From Dermatemys mawii (Eukaryota; Chordata; Testudines; Dermatemydidae), in contig ML677364.1 of NCBI GenBank assembly GCA_007922305.1, forward strand, positions 16,638,260-16,702,259: a stretch of 64,000 bases of DNA, given 5' to 3'. Below are positions 10,643-24,073 of the stretch, in pieces. A program made the translations under genes and the position numbers. The notes under the pieces were generated by a model. It was not told where the DNA came from. It saw only the letters and a program-made list of their open reading frames with translations, and ran no database searches. Positions within the stretch are counted from its first letter, which is position 1; each line of letters begins with the position of its first letter.

Positions 10643-12984
10643 ATAGTGGGACCATTGGCCGGCTTACGTAATAATCATTTTGTAATCAAAGGAATGGTTT
10701 GTGCTGTGCTGGGAGTTTTCAGCAGAAGATTTGCTGTACCGGAGATGACCTTTGTAAACCAAATGTGACTCAGAAAATGAAATCTTTAGCCTGGGGAAAG
10801 CAGGATTAGGCTCCATACGGACAACTTTAGGAAATGAAAGCTTTGACTGAACGTAGACTGATTTGGTCCTTTGTGTAGCTAACTATCATCCCCTTTCAGA
10901 GGACCATGTAGCTCAGGATTTAACTGTGCATCTCTGAAGTTTGTTCCACTATTTATCGCAATGCATCCACCCACTCACTCAAACCTGAAATTATAAAAGG
11001 CAGAAGTCTTGGTTTTGTTTGTTTATTTGTTTGTTTGTTTTTAAGCAGTGGGCAATTAGGAACTGTAAAGAGATTCTGATATCAGCTACCCCAGCTTAAG
11101 TTAGAATCTCTACCTTCTGGAAGCTCTTCTGTCTGACACGACTACAGAACTAGTTAGTAATATTTTCATCCTCACAGGTAATTCATGACTAGAACTTTGG
11201 GTTATTTTTTCCCACTGAAGTACAGTGGCCGCGGATGAAATGATGCTTACCAACTACTAGTGCAGGGAACAATATGGTATTTTAGTATATTGAAATGTTG
11301 ACTTTGGTACTGTAGCAGCAGATTATACTGTCATCTAGTGGTAGCTAGATAAACTTGCATCCAAAAATACTAATGCACTTAATACTGGCATGTACATGAG
11401 ATTTTCTGCTGGTTGACCATCTAAAACAACTAAATAATCAAGAACACAAAGTATATAATGAGTACACTACAGTAGTGGAAACATATTTGTGCCTGATGTA
11501 TCCCACTGACCTGAACATTTGGAAATAAAATGTTGACAAATATCCCCAAAACTACAGAATAGCTGCAGGATCCTGACTTGGAGGATGCATAACCCTGCTA
11601 TGCTTGTCCTACTTTCTGAATAATGAAAATGTAAAAGCTGTGGGCCTAAATTCTCATAAAATGCAGAACCCTTGATTACAGTAGCAGTGGAGATGGAGGA
11701 AGCATATTGCATAATCTTTAGAAAGGGCCATGCTGATTTTATTTTCCCCAACTTGATGAGGAGTGGGATGTACATCTTATTAGCAGTTGGTTGTCTGGAG
11801 GATCCAGAAGTTGGATGTAGTATAAGTGAGGAGGTAATAGAGACTTACTTCCAAATGCACTTTTCTAAAATACTGATCAGTCAGCTTTGGGCAACGCTGA
11901 ACTAAAACATCAAGACATGAACTCCCTTTGTCTTTTTTCCCTCTGTTCCTATGGCCAAATTCTGCCCTCAGCATTGCGTAGCTATAACTGTGGTTCACGT
12001 AGAAAACATCTGCATAAGATGCACTGGGAATGAAAAAAAATTCTCTCTCTCTAACCTGATGCAAATTGGAGGTTTCTCAAAAAGGTTGCTGTTAGTTTTT
12101 GAAAAGGCAGATAGCTATATTGTTTTGTTACGTTCTTTTCTATTCTATTTCTCATGCAGCTTAATATTTTGTTTTCCTTTCTTGGACTGCTATGTGCAAA
12201 AATTACTTACATGCATAAGTTAGCAAGAAAAGGCCTCTAGGCTAGTGTTTTTGTGCTAGTGTCCTAGATGTGAAAACCTGTATATCCAATTATCCATCCC
12301 CTGAGCCATCCTGTCTCCCACCCCCTCCCCGGTGAATTGTTTTTATGGCTGTAACAAATTTATTTTCTGCCTTTCACTGCTCATGAGTAGAGACAGCTTT
12401 CCGTAATTTATTTATACTTATATTTTTTGTAATTTGCGCAAATGAAATGATCTACATATAGGAAAGAATTCTCAGTAGTATAAATACATATTATCACAAA
12501 GAATGCATTTGTAAACGCATTAAAGAAACTTCAAAACTAAAAAGCATTTTGATTGCAGCAGGCCATTTAATATGTGTACTCTTTGCTAAAATTAAGCTAT
12601 ATTAGCTAATCATTGAAGAAATAAGAGAAACAATATATTGGTGTGAATTAACAAGGCTTGCTGTGGAAGATTGTTAATTTAGATCTGACCCAGAGAAAAT
12701 TACAAGCAAGAAACCACAAAATTAGGAATTAGCACATGTTCTGAAGTTTTATCGTAGTTCTTTTTACATAAATTATTTTTTATTGGTTAGAAAGATGGCA
12801 TAGAAAAATCATGTGTAGAGGAATTAAATATTATTCATCTGCCTGTAGTTATGCTTCAACTGTAGTTGAGTCTATAAATAAATAAGAGAGAGTAAGGAAG
12901 AGATGAGGGAGCTATTATTTTAAATTATTGCTTCTAAATCTGTATTCCATTTTAAGATCACTTACTAATTTTTTCATTATTCTA
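10643..12984. other. Unassigned AT-rich DNA
   Basis: No supported gene is present. A (TTTG)n stretch lies at 11,017-11,041. Frames at 11,467-12,223 are 77-102 codons without recognisable motifs. The interval 12,350-12,980 is strongly AT-rich. Confidence 0.5.
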
Positions 12985-13024
12985 TCCTTTCAAAGAAACT
13001 TTGGATATGAGAATCCAAAAGCTC

Positions 13025-13300
13025 TTTATAAATTGTGTGAGTATATTGCCCCCATTTTACAGATAGGGCAACAGAGTCACAGTGAGATTTCAGCCAACAT
13101 TCACCAAAAGTGATCATCAGTTCTGGGTGCCTAACTTGAGACAGATAGCCTCTGATTTTCAGTGGTGAAGCTCTCATTGAAAATAATGATGCTCAGGACG
13201 TCTTAAAATCAGGGCCCTGCCATCTCAAAATGCGCACCCAAAACGGAGGCCTTCACAATTATCAGTCACTTTTATAAATTTAGGCCACTGTCCCTTGTCC
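13025..13300. repeat. Ancient MIR/L2-like and palindromic repeat remnants
   Basis: The string 'cccccattttacagatagggcaacag' (13,049-13,074) resembles the conserved 3' part of MIR/L2-type repeats. It is followed by 'ctgattttcagtggtg' and 'aaaatcagggcc', which resemble the palindromic 'aaaatcaggcc' repeats common in sauropsids. The copy is heavily decayed. Confidence 0.4.
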
Positions 13301-14374
13301 ATGATGACATATCAGTTCAATGGCAAAGTAGAGAATAAAATTCAAATCTTCTGATTCCCAGTTCCTTACTTTAGCCAGCAAGCCATGTTAGCTTCAAAGC
13401 CATGCCACAATCCATCAGACTGTCAATGCATTATGACTAAACACATTGCTAAATAGATTCTAATTTCAAATACATCAATGAAATAATTTTATTTCCATAG
13501 CTGTAGTCTGTTGTTCGGGCTATCCAGTCTAATAACTAGTATTGCATTCTTTGGTAATCTTTTCAATTCAGTTCTATATGTTTACATTTGTAACAAAGTC
13601 TGGAGCTATTCTAACAAAAAATTCCAGGAGAACTACAGTTGCATGGGTCTTTAGCTGGAGCATAAGAAAGAGTTGAAGCCTGACCGTGGACTGTTGTGGC
13701 GATCCAGGCAACCAGGATATAGAGGCTCTCAAACTGTAATTAGTGAAGGTAGAAAATATTAGGCTGGTACCTAATACTTTTCAGACCTTTGAGCAGACCA
13801 CAGCTCTCTCTTCACCACTATGAGGTGGAAGCTAATGGAAAGCAGCTACTGCACTTCACATGAATGCTCTACTTTGCTCCTCATGGTCTTGCTGACTGGA
13901 ATTTGTCTCAGTTCAGCAGCCCAGTATAGCAGCCATTTCTGGCTCCCTTTTACAAAACCAAGATGTGTTTTAATCCCTCAGAATTCACAAAGAAAAGCTG
14001 TAGTTCTTCCATTGTGAACAGCCGTCAGTGGATCACTACATCAATAATCTACTGTCAATGGATGAACTGAGCGTTTTCAAGGGCAAAATAAATTATAGAG
14101 ATAGGTTATTCAGATGTACCTGCCAGGAGTTCTGAGTATATCAAAATAATCTGTCCAGAACCTCATTTTCTGCCGATTTCTCTTCTTTCCCTATGGCTCT
14201 GACCCCTTTTCTGATGCTCTAATACGTTCCCTGAGTTCCTCTGCTGTGGTTTGTGCCAGCACCTTCTCTCTGCTGCATTGTGCAAAAGACACTTGCTTAG
14301 TCCTTACTCTTTAACCTTTACTATTTATATAAAATTCTTAATTACAAGTATTACATTTTTTTATTATCACAGTA
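13301..14374. other. Unassigned DNA
   Basis: No exon or bounded repeat is recognised. Short frames such as 13,820-14,017 are not supported by any motif. Confidence 0.45.
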
Positions 14375-14600
14375 GTGCCCACAGTCCTGAGTCAAGAGCA
14401 AGATCCCATTGTGCTGGGTATACATCTAGTAAGAGAGCATCCCTGCTTGACAGAGCTTACAGTCTAAATACATAAAGGGAGGGAGGGGAAACAGAGGCAC
14501 AGAGAGTTGCCCACACTCACACAGCCTGTGAGTGGTAGAGCCAAGGTTAGACCTCAGCTCTCCTGAGACCAACTTAAGTGACCTATGCATTAGATGACAG
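14375..14600 (+). repeat. MIR/L2-like SINE remnant
   Basis: It contains 'cccattgtgctgggtat', 'gagcttacagtctaaat', 'aaacagaggcacagagag' and 'cacacagcctgtgagtgg' in the order usual for this old repeat class. The sequence is diverged but the chain of motifs is clear. Confidence 0.65.
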
Positions 14601-15470
14601 CACCACACACTTTTGTTTGAAAGGTAAGAGCGCTGCGATGAATGCCACTGAAGTCCAATAGCAGTTGTACTCCTTCCATTCAGATGACAAATATCATTCG
14701 CTCTTACCAACCAGTGCAGTCAGTTTTAGCTTTTTAAAAAAATAAGCTGTAGAGATTTTTAACAGCTCCCCTGTGAAGCTGCTTAAACATTTAAAGAAAA
14801 CAAGTTTGCATATCTCACATTATTAACAGAAAAAGATCTGTGTAAGAGAGAATTATGCAATGACTCCCTTAAGAAGCATGGCAACTATGCAGTGATACAT
14901 GGCAGTGCAAGTATGTTCCTTCATAGTAATATAATCAATAACCTATATTATTTCTTATATGGAAAGTACAAGTTTCTAGTACTTGTTGTCACAGACACCT
15001 GCACTCTCTTATCTACCAATAAGGAGAAGTGAACATAATTAATGTAAAAATTTCTTTAGAGGAACTAGATTTAGTCTCTCTGATGTCAGAGCAGGGCATA
15101 TTTCCCTGACCTTTCACTAATACTGACCCAGCAGAACAACAATAGAGCAGTTTCTACAGTTTAACAGATTCATCCAGGTCACTCTGCTTCCACAACCTCA
15201 TCACTTTTCTTCATGTCCTGCATGCACTTAATTACTAGATCATGACATCTGAAGGGTACTACTCTACCGAAACACAACTTTTTTTCTCTAGTGGACAGAT
15301 CCCCTGAAGAGAGATAAAGTGACTTCCTCAGTGGGTTTTTGTTCTAATAAGTTTCCAGACTTTAGCTGATCTTGTATGAAGGCTCCTTCTCAACAAGTTG
15401 GAAACTCCTAACTAAAGATGGGTCTGAACTGTGAAGATCAGGATCTGAATTTTTCCCAGGTTCTGGAGTG
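14601..15470. other. Unassigned DNA
   Basis: This is AT-rich sequence with no supported gene. Confidence 0.45.
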
Positions 15471-15473
15471 CAT

Positions 15474-15596
15474 CTGACGAAGTGGGTATTAACCCACGAA
15501 AGCTTATGCTCTAAAATTTTAGTTAGTCTTTAAGGTGCCACAGGACTCTTTGTCACTTCTGCAATTCCAGACTAACACGGCTACCCCTCTGATTCC
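15474..15596 (+). repeat. Single copy of the 'GGTGCCACAGGACTC' repeat
   Basis: It carries the same unit as the right arm and tail of the 56,631-56,850 hairpin: 'gacgaagtgggtatta', 'gccacaggactctttg', then 'actaacacggctacccctctgatt'. Only one orientation is present here, so this copy cannot fold on itself. Confidence 0.85.
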
Positions 15597-15597
15597 A

Positions 15598-16215
15598 GAG
15601 AAAGAGGGTGGTTCCTGGGAAAGGGCTGAAAGGTAGCAAAAGGGGCTAGCTGGCTGGCATTCCCAAGCCAGAGCCAGAGGCCTGGAGAGGGCTGAAGGCA
15701 AGAGGAGCAGCAGAGGGAAATGCCTTCTGGCTCTCAGCCGGGGAGCCAGTGTCTAGGGTCAGAGAGGGCTGAAGGAAGGAGGAGCAGTCGAGGCACTTAC
15801 CTGCTGATGTCTCGTGGCTGGAGAGCTGGATCCAGAGGAAAGCGCCAGGGGAAGTGAGAGAGACCCTCCAAGCAAGGATACTTCCTGTAGAGAGGCTGTG
15901 AGAGTTCTCACTGGGCAAAGCAGTACTGCATCCCAGAAAAAAGGGCGAGTGGCTGTTCTGGCAGAGGGATAGGAGATGATGGAGAGGGAGCCTAGCGATA
16001 AGGGAAAACACTGGGATATGGTGAGTACAAGGACTACTTGCACTGGGCTGATATGGATTATGCTTTGGGACTTTTGTGTTATGTTTTGTTAATAAACTAC
16101 ATCTATGGACTAGAGGATGTGCTTCCATAGAATTAACGGGGACCCAAGAGAGAAACTGAGGAGAGGGGCCACTTGCAGGGTTGCCTAGGCGGGGGTGCCT
16201 GGGAGGAAGCTACTT
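15598..16215 (+). mobile_element. LTR-like repeat with AATAAA signal, boundaries uncertain
   Basis: It starts directly after the tail of the preceding repeat. The right part has 'gttaataaactaca' (AATAAA at 16,091-16,096) and a following GC-rich 'ggggacccaagag' segment, in the manner of an LTR R/U5 region. Inverted ends and a target duplication could not be fixed. The minus-strand 160-codon frame at 15,646-16,128 has no recognisable domain. Confidence 0.35.
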
Positions 16216-16430
16216 GTTTACATTCATAAAGGTGGTTTAGTGGTTTGAGCTGAGGCTATGGCACTGAAACTGCTTGTTTTCTCGTCCCAGCTGTGACAAG
16301 ATTTCCTCTTTGACCTTGGGCAAGTCACTCAACCTGTCTGTGCTTCAGCTTCCCCACCCACAGAACTGGATCAATAATACCTCCTTGGATTTTATTAAGA
16401 CTGTGTGAACATTATCTTGTGATAAGAACA
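16216..16430 (+). repeat. MIR-like SINE
   Basis: A tRNA-like start ('gtggtttagtggtttgagc', A-box-like) is followed by 'tttgaccttgggcaagtcac' and 'tgcttcagcttcccca', and then 'caataatacctcc'. This is the order of a MIR family SINE in sense orientation. Confidence 0.75.
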
Positions 16431-18066
16431 GTCATATACCAGTATGGATTGTCTTACACTATAGAATTTATTTGTGTCAGGGCTGTCCTGTAATGTCACT
16501 GTCATCTTATTACCAGGGGAAGTAGGGCTTTACATCTATTTTTTTAACCTCTCATGGCCTACAGGAGTTTGCTTAGTGTGGAATGTGTTCTATGGTGTTC
16601 AAGTGTGTTCACTACAGTGTACATGTTTCTGAAGTGTTCCGGTGATCATTTGCTCCTAAGAGTCAATGATATTTTATTCTTTCAAAAGGAATTTTATCAA
16701 ACTTTTGAATATGTGAAAGAAATGTCCTTATCTTCCTGGTGGGGCACATGATTTCCTTTCTAAGCAGGGAAGGCCAGCTATGTCTTTTTTTTTTTTTTCC
16801 CAAGCAATGATACAAGATGCATTGCACAGCCAGGTCAGCACCCGCATCTTGAGTACAACAGCACAATTCATTGTCAGTGACACAGTGACTCACACAGGAC
16901 ATTTTCTCTATATCATGGATGGACCTCTTGTGTCTGTGACCTAGTTTGTGCTACGGGGCTTTGTAGGAGTATTGTGATATCAGTTAACCAACCCAAACTG
17001 CCAGAGATATTTATTCACACAGCAGCTTTCTTAGCCTGGTCTCCAAGCACTTTTTCTCACTAAATCCACTAGGTGGCACCTATTACCAGATGCAGGATTG
17101 GCTGACATGACATTCCCTTTATTTAGGACAAACAAGTCTCCTCTGTCAAAGATATTCACTAGAATGTAGCACTCTGGGTGCTCAGGATTATTTGTATGGA
17201 TTGTCACTGTAACCCAACTGGAAAGCAATAGCACAGTTAAGCAACAGAGATGCTGTCTAAATTACCCAGACTTTCAGCCAGCTGGTCAGAAAATTTCAAA
17301 CTTTGAAATCTTTTGGTTAAAAAAGGGACGAATTTTCCCTCAAAATGTTTACCAAACATCTTCCTCTTTATCGACCAGCTCCAGAGGGGATTATTCTTCC
17401 ACAATGCAAATTACATGAAACCATATTGCCCCCTATTCTAAGGGAATGGAAGCTCCCCACCGTTGTATATGCAGTGCACAGTCTCTATCATATCATCTTT
17501 TAGAAGAGTGGGGCTTGCCCATTGGCCTGCAAAACTGGCAGGTGATTGACCTAGAACCCCAGTGAGATCCATGCTTTCAGTGGACCTACTGGAGCCAGCG
17601 CCTTGCCTACAGCCACCCTGTGTTTCCTCACTGCTTATGGCCATTGCATGACCTACCCCAGAGGCATTCAGATATCTCAGATCAGACTCCTTTTTCATTT
17701 ACACAGCCTGCCTTGCAAATCCAGAGCCCTGTGAGCATCTGCATGTGAAGGACTCCCATGGAGCTAGGGAAAGGAAAAAAGATACGCAATAGAAGAGACA
17801 GCAGACATTCCTACCTTCCATGGCCTCTACCTCAATCCGTCAGCTTTTATGTGTCACGCAATACTAGAGAAGGACAAAACAGTCTCTATGAAACCAAAAC
17901 AGATCTAAACCATCACCATAGCTTGACCCAAGCCATGTTTTTAAATAGCGTGTTCATTATCTAATTCATTATCCATTTACATATCTATCTCGGTACTCAT
18001 CTGAGCTCTAATGATCCCTTCCGGCTTTAGCATCTATGAATCATATGCACACACACTCCAAACACA
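16431..18066. other. Unassigned DNA
   Basis: A T-run lies at 16,785-16,798. No exon is supported. The minus-strand frames at 16,663-17,698 have no recognisable features. Confidence 0.45.
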
Positions 18067-18074
18067 GTGGTATC

Positions 18075-18760
18075 TATGCATCTAACAAACACCAGTGAAT
18101 TTATCCTTGCAAGGCTCTGTGAGGAAGGGAAATACTATTCCCATTTCACAGATCAGGAGTTGAGACTGTGGCAAAGCTCTGGCCTTGTCTCTGTGGGTCC
18201 TGCGCTTCCAGACGGTGTATCAGTAGTAGCAGGTTGGGGGGAACCCGGGCCCACCCTCTTCTCCGTGTTCTGGCCAGGGACCCTAATGGTAGCAGCTCTT
18301 GGCAGCCAACCTTTCACTGACAGAGTTGCTACTTTTCCCTGGGCCACTTCCCCACAGCTCTCCCACTTCTCCCTTACCTCAGGTCACAGCAAAACTTCCT
18401 CTCGTCCAGCAACTTTCTCCTTGGCTCTCCCCTGACTAACTGGGTTAACAGGTTTCAGCCAGCCCCTGATTGGCTTCAGGTGTCCCAATCAGGCTAGCTA
18501 TTTCTACTCCTTTCTAGAAGCTTCTTGATTGGCCTTGAGTAGCCTTTGTTTGGCTATTCAGAGAACAGGGACCTGCACATCCTGAGGCTGATATACCTGC
18601 CTTCCAGCATTCTCCTATACCCTTCTGGTCTGACTCCGTCACAAGACACAGAGAGATCAAGTGACTTGTCCAAGGTCACACAGGGAGCCTATGAAGACAA
18701 GGCATTGAACCCACTTCTCTGTAATACCAGCCCAGTGTCTTTAATTACAAAACTTCCATT
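18075..18760 (+). repeat. MIR/L2-like repeat split by a solo LTR
   Basis: The left half ends 'cccatttcacagatcaggagttgagac' (18,141-18,166). The right half resumes 'agacacagagagatcaagtgacttgtccaaggtcacac' (from 18,644). Joined across the LTR the two halves give the normal run of this repeat, so the LTR inserted into an existing copy. Confidence 0.7.
18167..18643. mobile_element. Solo LTR, 477 bp, TG...CA ends
   Basis: It begins TGTGGC and ends CCGTCACA, giving short inverted ends. The 4-bp sequence AGAC flanks it on both sides (18,163-18,166 and 18,644-18,647). It sits inside a MIR-like repeat whose two halves meet cleanly when it is removed. No internal coding region remains, which fits loss by recombination between two LTRs. 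The LTR's own transcriptional orientation is unclear to me. Confidence 0.75.
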
Positions 18761-18849
18761 AAAAACATTATCAGAGTTTCAATACTTTTATTCAGCATTA
18801 GGGCACAGATCCTCAGCTGCTTTGAAGCTTTGACAATTAACACCAGCTG

Positions 18850-21150
18850 AGGATCTGCCTACAGGGGTATATCCAAAAAAAAAGTGGGGGGGCGGGAAAA
18901 TTCAGGTTATCTTTGGAATCCATCTTCTGTTTGAAAAGAGTGCCGTGACTCCTGTGGGGTAAGGTTTTACTAGCTGATTTTAGAGTTCAAGGATAGTTGT
19001 ATTTACCATTCTCCAGATCCTGATTGTGTGATGCAAACAAAGATCACATCTTCCAAATGAAAGTATTCTGAAATGTAAAGATGCATCCCTAGTGTCTATC
19101 AGGATATTAATTTTTAGATAATGCGCACACACATACTCCTATATTTTTCCTCAACAACTCAGTAAGAATGACAGCAGTGCCAGAGATCTGAATTCTCTCA
19201 ACAGCAACTATAGCAGTCAGCTATAGAGGTCTGTATATTCTTTCCAGTAAACAATTTGTTAGTTTTTGGTCCCTGGAAATATACAGTTTCTGTTACAAAT
19301 TTTCTGAAGTTTGACTGAAAATAGAGTGGTCTCTATTCTCACATCATTTAAATTTTGTTTCAAATCTCCAAGCCCTGATTCAGCAAAACACTTGAGCATA
19401 TGCTTAATTTTTATGGATCTTTACCATGTGCTACAAAGCTTTGCTGAATAGGGATAGACTTAAGCACATGCCTAAAGCAAAGCAGATGCATTCTTCCTGG
19501 GAAGGAGGTCAGGAAAAGCATACACAGCCTATTCACCCCCACATTGCATATCTTTCTTATTCCTTCTGCTATTAATACTATCTCCTAAGCTCTAAAGGCC
19601 TTACTGAAACAATCAGGGCCATTTTCTACCATCTTTTCTTTTTTACAAGAATACAATATTTTTAGCCCATAAAAATATAATCTTTAATAGTAATACTCAG
19701 AAGTTCAGCCAGTTTTGCTGCATGTATACCCTGGGGCCTGACCTTTCTTTCGCTGAAGGGACCCATCACATGTATTATTCTGGGAGCATGTCTAGGTTCT
19801 CAAGGATATTTGTACATTTTTTCAGCAGTATGTTATTTTTTATTAATGCTTTGTTTTGTGAGGTGATACCCCTAATGCAGTCATTAAGGCTTAGCCTTAA
19901 GGCTGAGGATCCAGATCTCACTGAAATCCTATTGACTGATGCATGGTCAGGACCCAAATCCTGCGCCTGAAGTCAGTGGGGTTAGCTTTCTGTTCAGGTG
20001 TTTAATCCTGTGTTTATCTCTGCCACATTTTATTTCCAAGGATTTTATGGAAGATTGAACCTATCCTGTCACAATGTTTTCCAATATCCCTCTGGTCATA
20101 CGCTGATAGTCTGACTTTCAGCTTCTCAGATCCAGGACCTCACAGCGTTATATGTATTATTTCTGCCTATTGTGTATTACTGTGATTTACCTTGTGTCTT
20201 TTTTAACATCATAAGGACTCTTAATTATACCCAGAGACTGCCACAAAGTGTTTAGACTGAAATCCAATATTTTGTACCATAGCCTCCATGAAGTATATAG
20301 TTACAGGATTTGTTAATTTGGAATATGGTGCAGCCCTGACCTTCAGAAACGCCACTTCCTATCAGGCTCCATCCCCCAGAACCAAACCATTTCTGATGGG
20401 TTGGTTAAATGATATTTCATTATTATTATTTTCCTCATGTCCCTGGAGATTCAGGTTCTGGCAGATTCAGAAGGAGACCTGGCAAAATTGAATCTGAGTT
20501 AGCAATGAGGACAAGACTGTGAGATGACTGGAAATAAGAATATGCTTCTGTAGAGCTAGCTTCTTTCCTGGCCAACTCTTATTTCTTTAGGTGATATTTT
20601 TCCATCTTCATATTGCCTCTTATTTTCTGAAGCAAGTTTTCTAGGATAATAAGGTTATTTATAAAGGTGTCAATTAGAGCTGATTGAAAATTGCTGATAT
20701 TTTTGGTGGGAAATTTCAAAAAAGCTCTTTATTGAGGGATATCATGGCCTCAGCCAAAATATGTAACAACTAAGTTGGGGACCTCTCTCCCTTGTCTTTC
20801 AGGAAAATGTGATACTTTTTTTACTGTTTAGATGCTTCACACCAGCTTCTGACACAATGTAGCGGCATTGTAATTAATAGATCAATAAGTCAGCTTGTTG
20901 GCTTTGCTTGTGTTTTATCAGGCAATAGCTTTGTTGATTTTAGTTTCTTTGTTCTCTCATTAGAGACTTTATAGAAGTAGATCTTACTTCTAATTATCCT
21001 AAAGGTTATGGGACACACATCGGCTTGATTTTGGTTTTTTAAAAATCACTCACAATTTCCTTCTTTTAATTCCCTATTGTTCAACTTCTTACCTTGGAGG
21101 GCAGGGAGGGGGGGTTGTACTTCCACTTCTCCCTTCATTTGGGCTGGTCT
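18850..21150. other. Unassigned AT-rich DNA
   Basis: No gene is supported. The sequence 'cctgaagtcagtggggtt' near 19,968 is one of the scattered short 'acttcagtgg'-type repeats. Confidence 0.45.
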
Positions 21151-21158
21151 AAGATATT

Positions 21159-21174
21159 CCCCCCCCCCCCCCCC
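21159..21174 (+). repeat. C16 homopolymer
   Basis: Sixteen consecutive C lie a few bases before the truncated CR1 end. Confidence 0.95.
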
Positions 21175-21177
21175 ACA

Positions 21178-21572
21178 GAAAGGATGTGGACAAATTGGAG
21201 GGAGTCCAGCGGAAGGCAATGAAAATGATCAGGGGGCTAGGGCACATGACTTATGAAGAGAGGCTGAGGGAACTGGGTTTGTTTAGTCTGCAGAAGAGAA
21301 GAGTGAGGGGGGATTTGAGAGCAGCCTTCAATTACTTGCAGTGAGGGGAGAGCTAGGTTGGATATTAGGAAATACTATTTCACTAGGAGGGTGGTGAAGC
21401 ACTGGAATGGGTTACCTAGGGAGGTGGTGGAATCTCCATCCTTAGAGGTTTTTATGGCCTGGGTTGACAAAGCTCTGGCTGGGATGATTTAGATGGGGAT
21501 TGGTCCTGCTTTGAGCAGGGGGCTGGACAAGATGACCTCCTGAGACTTCCAACCCTAATATTCTATGAATGG
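21178..21572 (+). mobile_element. CR1 LINE 3' end, 5'-truncated, with internal deletion
   Basis: The sequence reads through the last coding part of CR1 ORF2 (the frame includes '[18 protein letters not shown]') and on into the 3' UTR ('gggctggacaagatgacctcc') to 'attctatga'. A block between 'ttcaattacttgca' and 'gctaggttggatatta' appears shorter than in other CR1 copies, so it has an internal deletion. The copy cannot encode a protein. Confidence 0.9.
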
Positions 21573-24073
21573 AAATTTAGCTAGTGTCTTCACTGGCTCT
21601 AGTCATTCAATAGCATGAATGATTGAACAAACCAGTTACACCTCATCAAGCCAACAAGCATAGGTGTGCCAAGGAAGAAGAATTTAACATAGATCTCTGA
21701 CAACGACACCAAACAAATGTGAAAGTAGGCACTGAAGTCACAGCGTATAAGAGGTGCACTCCCACATGAGAGGAGCTCTCATTTTGAGGTTTTATTTCCA
21801 GGGGGATTTTTCTGTTTTTTAAATGACCATAATCATGGCACATCATATGCAAGAAAAGGACAAGCATTAAGAGAAAAGATGCTCTCAACTACCTCATTTG
21901 CAGTTTTTTGACATTATATATTAATTTTCTTATTGGCTTTGAGAAAGCATTACACAGTTAGCAATACTAAGTACTAGCGATGGGCAAGTATTTAAAATGC
22001 CAGCATATCTTTTCCATTATACCAAGATGAATCATTTAATTAAAAATGTATCAATACAGATCACAAAATTAAATTCTGGAACCCCATTCACATGCTGGGA
22101 CTACTTGTGTGAAGGAGGGTTTCCAAGATTTGACCCTTTTCTATACATTTAGGGCCTGATCCTATTCCCAATGAAGTCAATGGCGAAACTCCCATTGACT
22201 TCAGCAGTGCAGCATGAGGCCCTTGCAGAATGAACAGGACATAATTTTATTTCCCACTGAATGTAAAAAAGAAAAAAGCTAACTAAGGACCAAAGTCTTA
22301 GATGAAAAAGAAAATGAACACTTTTTGCAGGCTTTTTAATAACTCTTTTTCCCAATAAGAAGAGCAAGATTTGTCTGAAATTATTACCTGTTTGAACAGA
22401 AAGCACATTTTATCACAGGCAAGGCAGTTATATCATTGTCTAAGAACACAACGATGTAATATAAAGTAATAAAAAGAAAACACAATATGCAATAAGATTC
22501 AGACATTAAATTGCTTAATGAAAACACAAAAGAAAAAGAGGACAGGAAATGTGGTTTGCTTTATTGAAAAAAAATCATTTTCAAATGTTTAATCAATAAT
22601 AAAGTTCCTATTTCCTGACTTATGACTTGATTAAAGCATTCCTCCCTCCTTGAAATAATTTGTATGTGTTTTTGAGAAAATAATTAAATAGCTGTAATGA
22701 GTACAGATGGTATGGGCTGACAGCATGCTGGACAGACTATTCCATGTTCAGACCATTCCCCCCTTTGCAATTGAATGCTTAGATAGGTGCACTTTGTCAT
22801 TTTGTTTCAGGATCATTCTTTTCACTGAATGATTGTATAAATGTAAAACAAATATTTACAAATGCATTTTGAAAAAGGAAGTCCTGCCGGATCACAAAGC
22901 TGGTAATATGGATATGTATCACCGTTGCATCTTGCATGGTACAGACATTGCTGCGGTTAACAAATCATTTTATATTCCTGAACTACCTGAAAAGTAACAG
23001 GCAAAAAAGTACAACAAAATTCAAGCTCCATAATTCAAGTAATGGCGATTCTAAGCCAGAGATTCCCAGACCATGATCCTAATTCATCATCCAAAGAGAT
23101 TCTGTAATTTGACAACAAATCCATCATCATCAGATTCTGTAATGTGACAATAAACCCATATTATTATTGCAGAGACAGAACTTATGCGGTAGCACACATG
23201 AGCCTGTCCGCATATATTAGCTGTCACATCAATTGTAGAAAATTTTTCTGTTATGTGATTTTTCCCTCAGTTAGCCATTTTGAATTTATGGAGTTGTCAT
23301 TGTTCCTCCATATTGGGCATCCTTCTTGTTGCCCAGTTTGGCACCCATTCTGGCAAAGGTGGGAAAGGTAAGAGTCATCTGACCTTCTAATCTACCTGGC
23401 AACAAGGAAATATTTAAGGCTAAGCAGCACGCCCTCAAGGTGGTGTCTGTCTGAGAGGCAGCCAGTGCCCATCATTGTTCCATCTGCTATTATATTGCTC
23501 CCGCTCAACTGACAGAACATCTAGTCAGTCTACCGTCCGCGTATACCCACACAGGACTATGCACAGCATTGGAACACCTGTGGAAGAAAATCAGCCTACC
23601 TGAACGTCTACATAACTATTCCACGTGGAGACCCATCTTGTATCCTGTGTCCTCGTCGGTCCCAGCTGTCCTGGTGTCCTGTTCCAGCTCTGTTCCTGTG
23701 TCCATGTGATCCTCACTTGAGAACATGGCGATATAGTTAATCTTTTTTTATACCTTTTATCTCATTGTGTGTACCTTTTTGGGTTCCTGGCTTAAGGCCT
23801 CTGTTAATTCAATGACTGAGTGGTTTTGTTTATTTAATAGTTTGGGAGGTTCTTGTTTTAATAAATCATTTGTGTTTGTACCTTACTTGTACATCAGTTT
23901 TCTGTCAAGCCCCGAGGATAGATGCGTATGGGGGTTCAAACCTGTAGTTTCTCGGAGATTTCTATGATATCTAGCCTAGCTTAAGAAAAACCCTGTAACA
24001 CAGTGATGAAGACAACTGAGCACACTCAAAGGAGGTGAGAAGTCTAATCACACTATCCTTATTCCTTCATTTT
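21573..24073. other. Unassigned DNA; possible LTR remnant near 23,450-24,000
   Basis: No exon is supported. Around 22,143-22,220 there is a short palindromic 'gaagtcaatggcgaaactcccattgacttc' repeat. The stretch to 24,000 has AATAAA (23,860-23,865) followed by sequence ending 'ccctgtaaca', which could be an LTR end, but no opposite end was found. Confidence 0.35.

Noticed and set aside
15646..16128. 160-codon minus-strand frame
   Set aside because: It lies within LTR-like sequence, has no domain, and a second overlapping frame of similar quality exists.
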